Assembly: GCF_023734095.1 (NCBI RefSeq)
Contig: NZ_AP024620.1
Location: 3,096,501-3,160,500 of the forward strand
Direction of reading: 5' to 3'
From: Moorella sp. Hama-1
GTDB taxonomy: Bacteria; Bacillota; DSM-521; Neomoorellales; Neomoorellaceae
Length of the DNA stretch: 64,000 bases
Positions 58,763 to 64,000 of the stretch are shown here, in pieces; positions within the stretch are counted from its first letter, which is position 1, and every line of letters begins with the position of its first letter. The notes beneath the pieces were generated by a model. It did no database searches. It was not told the origin of the DNA and was given only the letters and a program-made list of their open reading frames with translations. The position numbers were made by a program, and so were the translations under genes.

Positions 58763-59527
58763 TTAGCGCATGGCCGGGACAGGGTCCACGGCCTTGCCGT
58801 TTTTTAACAGTTCCAGGTGCAGGTGGGCTCCAGTGCCGGCTTCGGCCGTCCCCGGCTCACCGAGTTCACCCAGGACGGTACCTGGTTGGACTTTATCCCC
58901 CTTGGCTATCTTGATGTTGTTCAGGTTGGCGTAGGCCGTCTGGTAGCCGTTGCCGTTATCAATTACCAGGCGGTAACGCCAGGCGTCGCTATAAGCAATC
59001 TCCTTGACCACCCCGGTGCTGGCGGCTTTAACCTGGCTGCCGGCTGGAGCCTCCAGGTCGACCCCGCTGTGGAAGCGGTAATCGCTAAAGGCGGGGGCAT
59101 AGGCAAAGCCGTACCTGGCAGTAATCTGCCCCGGCACCGGTGCGGACAGGACGGGCTGCCCGGCGTCTTTGGCGTCCTGGCCGGCCTGTTGTTTAGTGGC
59201 CGGCGCGGCCTGGGCTCCCTGTTCCCCCTGGAGGTCAGGGGGCACTGTCGTCGATCCGGCAGGCATCTCCAGGGGCTGGGGTTGCACCCGGGCTGCCGTC
59301 GTCCCGGCTGGCCCGGCGGTCTGGAAGGTGCGGACGCCGTGGTCCCGGAAGGCGGCATTATTGGTTACCAGGTAGTAGCTGCCGCTGAACAGGACGGCCA
59401 GCAGGACCAGGTACAGGCCGCGGCGGCGCAGGGCCCGCTGCAGATCGGCCAGGCTCAGGAACCGGCGACCGGCCAGGGGGTTGCGGTCTGGTAACAGTTT
59501 TTTCCATGAGGCCAAAATCTTCAGCAT
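58763..59527 (-). CDS. M23 (LytM) metallopeptidase, SpoIIQ-like
   Basis: 254 aa, GAGGTGATG before ATG 59527. Single membrane helix at 38-56 (LYLVLLAVLFSGSYYLV), Gln/Pro/Ala-rich stalk, then a LytM domain. The zinc site is intact: His153 and Asp157 (FHSGVD), His235 and His237 (HLHLE). The place upstream of spoIIID and after spoIID is that of spoIIQ. SpoIIQ with SpoIIIAH joins mother cell and forespore during engulfment; clostridial SpoIIQ keeps the zinc site that Bacillus lost, as here. I call it SpoIIQ-like mainly on context. Confidence 0.82.
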   Translation of the reverse strand: MLKILASWKKLLPDRNPLAGRRFLSLADLQRALRRRGLYLVLLAVLFSGSYYLVTNNAAFRDHGVRTFQTAGPAGTTAARVQPQPLEMPAGSTTVPPDLQGEQGAQAAPATKQQAGQDAKDAGQPVLSAPVPGQITARYGFAYAPAFSDYRFHSGVDLEAPAGSQVKAASTGVVKEIAYSDAWRYRLVIDNGNGYQTAYANLNNIKIAKGDKVQPGTVLGELGEPGTAEAGTGAHLHLELLKNGKAVDPVPAMR

Positions 59528-59610
59528 CTGGTTTCATCACCTCAGCTGGATTCTGCCCCATAGTTTGTCATTTAATACGTATATTGGTTATTTAGCGTTA
59601 CCCGCCACTC

Positions 59611-59998
59611 CTCCGAAAATAGACTTCTACCAAGAATGGTTGCAACTTACAGTAACCGTTGCGGGGCTGGCGGTACAGGTCTCCAGGCTCCAGTGGTTCT
59701 CGGCGAGCAAACTATGCGCTCAGCCTTCCTCGGCGGCGGGGGTGGCTCGGCTATATCTCTTTGAATAAACGCAGCGGGGAGCGGAACTCTTCGTTCCTCA
59801 ATTTACGTTACGATCCCCATCCCGTTCACCGCCGCCTCACCTCGGCTTCGCTGAGTTTGCTTTACGCCTCGAACCAAGTCGCCTTCCGCCTGTACTCGCC
59901 AGCCCTTGCCTCAACCTACATTTTCATTGTTCGCTGGCGGGGGCGTCAGCCCCCATGAGGGGCTCCTCCGAAAATAGGGTTCTAGCAAAAATGGTATC
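59611..59998. repeat. Unexplained 390-bp block bounded by direct repeats, in the spoIID-M23 gap
   Basis: CTCCGAAAATAGACTTCTAC (59617-59636) recurs as CTCCGAAAATAGGGTTCTAG (59966-59985), both then running into CAA-AATGGT-like sequence. Between them lie about 330 bp with hairpins (GGGGGCGTC-AGCCCCC near 59938-59955) and no convincing gene; the plus-strand frames have no ribosome binding site and poor composition. Could be a small non-autonomous element or a structured RNA. Confidence 0.5.
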
Positions 59999-60022
59999 TC
60001 ACCAGCCCGTAGTCACACCCCG

Positions 60023-61003
60023 CTATCTGGTCTCGATCTTGGTGCCCGGGTAGTAGTGGGCCAGGATGGCGGCGAAGTTCTGCCCCTCTTTGGCCATGCC
60101 GTTGGCGCCGTACTGGCTCATGCCGACACCGTGGCCGTAGCCGATGGTATGAAAGGTAATCTGTTCCCCCTGGACCTGCCAGGTAAAGTCTGTGGAGGGC
60201 AGGCCCAGGAGTTTACGCAGGTCGGTGGCGGCGAAGGTCTTGCCGCCGATCTTGATACTCTTGACCCGGCCTGTGGGGGTCTTCTCCAGGATTTGCATGG
60301 CCTTGCCCCCGGAGGGGCTCAGGGCCGCAGCCGGCACAGCCGCCAAATTTACGCCCAGTTTGCGGTCCAGATCCTGCAGGGTGAAGGACCGGTTGTCGCT
60401 GTACCGGGGCGCCTCTTTATCCCAGGGGGAAGGGACGCTCTGGAGGTAGGGAACGTCCCGGCCCCAGACGGCGGCGGCGCTCTCGGTGCGGCCGCCGCCG
60501 TTGGCGTGGTAGACCGGGTCAATGAGCTGGCCCTGGTAGGTCAGGACCATGCCCTGGGTGGCCTGGACGGCTGCCTGGATCTTATTCTTGTAGCGCCAGT
60601 AGCCTACCAGGCCCCAGCGCTGGCGCAAGACGTCATCATCGGCCCAGGCCTGGCAGTGGGCCGGGTCGGTACAGACGTCGGCGTTCGGGTGGACGCTGTC
60701 GGGTTTCTCCTTAGCAGCGGCGATCTTTTTCAAGGTATAGGTACGGGCGGCAATGGCCTGGGCCTTCAACGCCTCGGGTTCAAAGTTGGCCGGCATCTCC
60801 CCGGCGACTACACCGGCTACATATTCTTCCAGGGGCATGATCTTGGTAGTCCCTGTCTGGTGAAAGTAGATCCGGACCAGTTGCTTGCCGGTCTGGACCT
60901 GGACGGGCGGCTGGAAAAGGCGGATGCCTTCAATAACCATCACCGGCGTAATGATAACGGCGGCAAAGACCAGAATAATGAAGAACCCCATGAGTTTACG
61001 CAT
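60023..61003 (-). CDS. spoIID: Stage II sporulation protein D (SpoIID)
   Basis: 326 aa from ATG 61003 (GGGGGTGGAGAG upstream). N-terminal membrane anchor (MGFFIILVFAAVIITPVMVI), then the SpoIID/LytB domain: MPLEEYVAGVVAGEMPANFEPEALKAQAIAARTYTL with the catalytic Glu, VYHANGGGRTESAAAVWG, and IGYGHGVGMSQYGANGMAKEG at the end. A lytic transglycosylase that removes peptidoglycan during engulfment with SpoIIP and SpoIIM. Placed after murA as in Bacillus. A CATATATAT motif near 61052 may be a sigma-E-type -10. Confidence 0.93.
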   Translation of the reverse strand: MRKLMGFFIILVFAAVIITPVMVIEGIRLFQPPVQVQTGKQLVRIYFHQTGTTKIMPLEEYVAGVVAGEMPANFEPEALKAQAIAARTYTLKKIAAAKEKPDSVHPNADVCTDPAHCQAWADDDVLRQRWGLVGYWRYKNKIQAAVQATQGMVLTYQGQLIDPVYHANGGGRTESAAAVWGRDVPYLQSVPSPWDKEAPRYSDNRSFTLQDLDRKLGVNLAAVPAAALSPSGGKAMQILEKTPTGRVKSIKIGGKTFAATDLRKLLGLPSTDFTWQVQGEQITFHTIGYGHGVGMSQYGANGMAKEGQNFAAILAHYYPGTKIETR

Positions 61004-61159
61004 TTCTCTCCACCCCCGGCTGCTGGTAGCTTTAACCACCTGTCATGTCCATATATATGAGGGCTTGGCCCAAAAAAGACCGCCCAGCCAGGCCAAATAA
61101 CTGCTGCCAAGATGGAGGAAGTTGAGGCTGCTATACATATCAGTTTTGGCTTAAAGTGA

Positions 61160-61182
61160 GAGCCCGGCTACCTGCCGGGCTC
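61160..61182 (-). terminator. Hairpin after murA
   Basis: GAGCCCGGC-tacct-GCCGGGCTC, a perfect 9-bp stem 23 bp after the murA stop. The minus-strand sequence after it (CACTTTAAG) has only a short T run, so termination may be partial. Confidence 0.55.
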
Positions 61183-61204
61183 GTTCCTTCCTTGCCTGCC
61201 TGCC

Positions 61205-62464
61205 CTATCTTTCTTCCCTGCGGATCCTGGCTCCCAGGGCCTGGAGTTTGGCAACCAGGTTTTCATAGCCGCGGTCAATATGATGGACGCAGGAGATGCT
61301 CGTCTCCCCTTCGGCCATGAGGCCGGCAATGACCAGGGCTGCCCCGGCCCGCAGGTCGGTAGCCTTGACGGGAGCGCCGGTGAGTTTGTTCTTCCCCTTA
61401 ATTACAGCGCAGTGGCCTTCGATAACAATACTGGCCCCCATCCGCTTCAGTTCGTTGACGTGCATGAAGCGGTTTTCAAAGACCGTCTCGGTGACCATAC
61501 TGCTGCCCCGGGCGGTGGTCAGCAGGGCCATGAACTGGGCCTGCATGTCCGTCGGGAAGCCGGGATAGGGCATGGTTTTGATATCTACCGCCCGCAGGGG
61601 CAGATCGGCCTGGACCCGGATACCGCCCTCTTCTTCGGCCAGGTGCACGCCGGTTTCAGTTAGTTTGGCCATGACGGCCTTCAGGTGGGTAGGAATGACG
61701 TTTTCCACCAGGACATCGCCGCCGGTGGCGGCGGCGGCAATCATAAAGGTGCCGGCCTCGACCCGGTCGGGAATCACGGCGTGATGGCTGCCATGGAGTT
61801 CCTTGACACCATCGATCTTGATCACCCTGGTGCCGGCGCCGGTAACCCGGCCGCCCAGGGAATTGATAAAGTTGGCCAGGTCGACGATCTCCGGCTCGCC
61901 GGCGGCGTTCTCAATGGTCGTCGTCCCCTCGGCCAGGGCCGCGGCCATCATGATGTTTTCCGTGGCCCCGACGCTGGGGAAATCCAGATAGACCGGTGCG
62001 CCCTTCAGGCGGCCTGTAGCTTCCGCCTCAACGTTGCCTTTATTGACGGTGATGCTGGCTCCCAAGGCGGCCATTCCCTTCAGGTGCAGGTCAATGGGCC
62101 GGGCGCCGATGGCGCATCCCCCGGGGAGGGAGACCTTCACCCGGCCGAAGCGGGCCAGGAGGGGACCCATGACCAGGAAGGAGGCCCGCATGCGCCGGAC
62201 GTACTCATAGGGTGGCTCCATCTTTTGAATTGAACCGGCGTTGATACGCAGGTTATTAATTCCATCGGGGTAGACTTTGGCGCCCATTTCGCCAATAACG
62301 CCGCACATGGTATCGACATCCGCCAGGCGGGGGATATCTTCCAGGTAACACTCGTCGCCCGTCAGTAGACAGGCGGCGATAATAGGCAGGACGGCATTCT
62401 TGGAACCGCTGACCGTCACCCGTCCCTGCAGCCGCGTCCGGCCCTCTATAACTATTGCCTCCAA
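61205..62464 (-). CDS. murA: UDP-N-acetylglucosamine 1-carboxyvinyltransferase (MurA)
   Basis: 419 aa, full length. Lys22 in [15 protein letters not shown] and the catalytic Cys117 in [19 protein letters not shown] (the residue fosfomycin alkylates) are both present, as are [11 protein letters not shown] and [16 protein letters not shown]. It adds enolpyruvate from PEP to UDP-GlcNAc, the first committed step of peptidoglycan synthesis in the cytoplasm. Between ywmB and spoIID, the standard Firmicute order. Confidence 0.95.
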   Translation of the reverse strand: MEAIVIEGRTRLQGRVTVSGSKNAVLPIIAACLLTGDECYLEDIPRLADVDTMCGVIGEMGAKVYPDGINNLRINAGSIQKMEPPYEYVRRMRASFLVMGPLLARFGRVKVSLPGGCAIGARPIDLHLKGMAALGASITVNKGNVEAEATGRLKGAPVYLDFPSVGATENIMMAAALAEGTTTIENAAGEPEIVDLANFINSLGGRVTGAGTRVIKIDGVKELHGSHHAVIPDRVEAGTFMIAAAATGGDVLVENVIPTHLKAVMAKLTETGVHLAEEEGGIRVQADLPLRAVDIKTMPYPGFPTDMQAQFMALLTTARGSSMVTETVFENRFMHVNELKRMGASIVIEGHCAVIKGKNKLTGAPVKATDLRAGAALVIAGLMAEGETSISCVHHIDRGYENLVAKLQALGARIRREER

Positions 62465-62525
62465 TTTCCCTAGCCCCTTTTGGATTTTTATCTTTACAAT
62501 TAAGGTCTATTATAACATATACTTT

Positions 62526-63404
62526 TTAGTACTCGCCACCCAAAAGGGGAGAACCGAGATGTAAATAGGTATTCCCGTCGGTGGTATGAAAACGCAGGGC
62601 GACATTAACGTTGACCTCCCGCCCGGCCACAGCCAGGGACCGGGGCAGGCGGTTCGAGTAAGCACTGATACTCAAGAGTTCGTCATCCTCCACCCCTTCT
62701 ACCTTCCGGGCCTCCAGGGCCGCCAGGACGGCCCTGGCCCTTTGCTGCCTTTCTGCTCCCGTCAGCTTGCCGGGGATAACGCCAATGAGACCATAGGTCA
62801 GGTGGGGATCGACCTGCCAGGGCCGGAAGGCCGCCCTGACCTTCCCCTGCCAGGCGACCATCTCCCCTTCCCCGTTGCGGGGTTCGCCCGTCAAATCCAG
62901 GAGCAGGTAGGTCTCGCCGTCGACACCGGACCCGGCCAGGCTCTGGACGGAGAGGAAGAGCTTGACCCCGGGCTGCAGTTCCCCTTCCCAGGTGCTGCTG
63001 TGGAACTTCTCCGTATCCTGGCATTTAAGCCCGGAGCCAGCCCCCGGGTCTAGGCCCAGGCCGGTTACGGCCTGCTGCGCCAGGCCGGCGACGGTTTCGG
63101 CGTCAGTGAAGCTGGTGTTCAAGCGGCCCCAGGCCTCCAGGTGCAGGCTCTCCAGGCGGGCGCCGCTGGCATTCAGGGCGGCAAAAAGCAGGCGGGGCGT
63201 CACCTCATCCCCGGCCGCCGGCTGGCCTGACGAGCCTGCCTGGCCGGCAGGGAGGGTTACCCCGGCCAGGGGGCTGCGCACAACCCGCGGCAGGAAGAGA
63301 TAGCTGGCCAGCAGGCCCCCGGCCAGGCTGAGGAACAGGATAACGAGGAGCAGTTTCGGCCAGGTAAATTGAGGATACTTAAGATGAAAGCGCCACCGGA
63401 ACAA
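62526..63404 (-). CDS. ywmB: YwmB-family (DUF1779) protein
   Basis: 292 aa. N-terminal membrane helix (LLLVILFLSLAGGLLASYLF), then a TATA-box-binding-like alpha/beta fold: LHLEAWGRLNTSFTDAETVAGLAQQAV and GKVRAAFRPWQVDPHLTYGLIGVIPG. YwmB is found between the ATP synthase genes and murA in many spore formers. Function unknown; probably extracytoplasmic. Confidence 0.85.
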   Translation of the reverse strand: MFRWRFHLKYPQFTWPKLLLVILFLSLAGGLLASYLFLPRVVRSPLAGVTLPAGQAGSSGQPAAGDEVTPRLLFAALNASGARLESLHLEAWGRLNTSFTDAETVAGLAQQAVTGLGLDPGAGSGLKCQDTEKFHSSTWEGELQPGVKLFLSVQSLAGSGVDGETYLLLDLTGEPRNGEGEMVAWQGKVRAAFRPWQVDPHLTYGLIGVIPGKLTGAERQQRARAVLAALEARKVEGVEDDELLSISAYSNRLPRSLAVAGREVNVNVALRFHTTDGNTYLHLGSPLLGGEY

Positions 63405-63407
63405 ATG

Positions 63408-63453
63408 AAAAGCCCCCTTGCAAGAGTAGTGATATTCCTATTCTTGCCAGGGG
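63408..63453 (-). terminator. Terminator of the ATP synthase operon
   Basis: Minus strand: CCCCTGGCAAGAATAG, loop, CTCTTGCAAGGGGGC then TTTTC. It lies between atpC and ywmB and ends the atp transcript. Confidence 0.75.
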
Positions 63454-63471
63454 ACTGGTGAAATAGACTTC

Positions 63472-63876
63472 TTATAGAGCCCCGGCGGCCTGCAGCCGCG
63501 CTGTGGCCCGCCGCAGGGCGGCTTCGGCCCGGGCGACGTCCAGGCCCGGCGGGCGTTCCCGCAGGCGCTGTTCGGCCCGCTCCCGGGCCTGGCGGGCCCG
63601 GTCAACGTCGATCTCTCCCGCCCTTTCCGCCGTGTCGGCCAGGATAATCACCCGGTCCGGGCCGGCTTCCAGGAAACCGCCGGAAACGGCCAGTCGTTCC
63701 TCCCCGCCTGCCTGCTGGCGGCAGGTGACGACCCCGGCCTGCAGGGGCGTAATCAGGGGGGCGTGTTCCGGCAGGACGCCCAGGTAACCCTGGACGCCGG
63801 GGGCCGTAACGCTGGTGGCCTCCGCCTGCAGGACCACCCGCTCGGGGGTTATGATCTCCAGGTTGAGGGCGGCCAT
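63472..63876 (-). CDS. atpC: F1Fo ATP synthase subunit epsilon
   Basis: 134 aa. LEIITPERVVLQAEATSVTAPGVQGYLGVLPEHAPLITPL is the N-terminal beta-sandwich, AVSGGFLEAGPDRVIILADTAERAGEIDVDRARQARERAEQ the junction and start of the two C-terminal helices. Central-stalk subunit that couples rotation and inhibits ATP hydrolysis. It begins directly before... the atpD stop codon is immediately adjacent (TAG then ATG, no spacer), so translation is coupled. Confidence 0.95.
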   Translation of the reverse strand: MAALNLEIITPERVVLQAEATSVTAPGVQGYLGVLPEHAPLITPLQAGVVTCRQQAGGEERLAVSGGFLEAGPDRVIILADTAERAGEIDVDRARQARERAEQRLRERPPGLDVARAEAALRRATARLQAAGAL

Positions 63877-64000
63877 CTACATCAACTCCTGGCCCTTCTT
63901 AACGGCTTCGGCGATGGTGCCGACCATATAGAAGGCCTGCTCGGGCAGGTCATCGTGACGGCCCTCCAGGATCTCCTTGAAGCCGCGGATAGTTTCCTTC
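63877..64000 (-). CDS. atpD: F1Fo ATP synthase subunit beta (C-terminal end, partial)
   Basis: The visible 40 codons read [40 protein letters not shown]-stop in segments: [20 protein letters not shown], then [12 protein letters not shown], the invariant end of the catalytic beta subunit. The gene continues beyond 64000. Confidence 0.95.
   Translation of the reverse strand, partial: KETIRGFKEILEGRHDDLPEQAFYMVGTIAEAVKKGQELM

Noticed and set aside
59659-59958. 99-codon plus-strand open frame in the spoIID-M23 gap
   Set aside because: No ribosome binding site, Arg/Ser/Leu-rich random-looking translation, ends within a hairpin; treated as non-coding.
60056-61060. 334-codon plus-strand open frame
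   Set aside because: Antisense to spoIID, which is certain.
1-64000. rRNA, tRNA, CRISPR arrays, prophage structural genes
   Set aside because: None recognised on either strand.

Overview
ORGANISM. The window is about 55% GC. Its right end carries atpD-atpC-ywmB-murA-spoIID-(M23 peptidase)-spoIIID-mbl on the minus strand. With the sporulation genes, SLH-domain surface proteins and AGGAGG-type ribosome binding sites, this points to an endospore-forming, S-layered Firmicute. The order and style look most like Moorella (Thermoanaerobacterales), but that is recognition, not a search result. I saw no rRNA, tRNA or CRISPR array.

LAYOUT. (1) 1-9.6 kb: a MarR/MFS drug-efflux pair, a DUF815 AAA+ ATPase, a secreted PQQ-type beta-propeller protein, and two SLH proteins flanking a membrane-anchored agmatine-deiminase-like enzyme. 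(2) 9.6-16.5 kb: a TumE/TumA-type toxin-antitoxin (TA) pair, a five-gene ABC-2 export operon (HlyD adaptor, ATPase, two permeases, TetR) with a perfect palindromic operator, and a PIN/Phd TA pair. (3) 16.7-25.8 kb: a DUF4127 gene broken by one in-frame stop, a partial tandem duplication of a second PQQ gene flanking an Rpn-type nuclease gene, then an IS1182-type and an IS1634-type insertion sequence. (4) 25.8-45.3 kb: a mosaic island of TA genes, Rpn nucleases, Uma2 genes and copies of an ECF sigma / DUF4349 anti-sigma pair. Many are truncated, fused or duplicated. A complete 3.6-kb transposon sits in it, with its own inverted repeats and a 6-bp target duplication. (5) 45.4-52 kb: a subtilisin-like protease with three SLH domains, a WecG/TagA glycosyltransferase, an LCP wall-polymer ligase and a 61-aa orphan gene. 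(6) 52-57 kb: an RND efflux operon with its TetR. (7) 57-64 kb: the conserved cell-wall/sporulation/ATP-synthase block.

MAIN OBSERVATIONS. First, all three full-length Rpn-type genes contain an internal Shine-Dalgarno plus ATG just before their repeat-containing C-terminal domain. In the two best cases this is GGAGGTGG placed 5-6 nt from ATG. A fourth copy has been cut down to that C-terminal part and keeps the same start. This fits an antitoxin encoded inside the nuclease gene. Second, the transposon at 26572-30210 has TGTAG...CTACA ends, CTCTTC target duplications and four ordered repeats at its right end. It encodes a zinc-ribbon protein, a DDE integrase, an AAA+ ATPase and a small protein, and it splits a minimal nucleotidyltransferase gene that can be rebuilt exactly. 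Third, the last codons of a DUF4349 gene plus its terminator recur six times at module borders of the island, which suggests that this sequence has served as homology for repeated rearrangement.

HOW THE GENES WORK TOGETHER. SLH proteins, the SLH protease, the glycosyltransferase and the LCP ligase fit a shared role in building and decorating the cell surface. Three efflux systems each have a local repressor. The island combines nucleases, TA modules and transposons and is the likely source of the window's plasticity.
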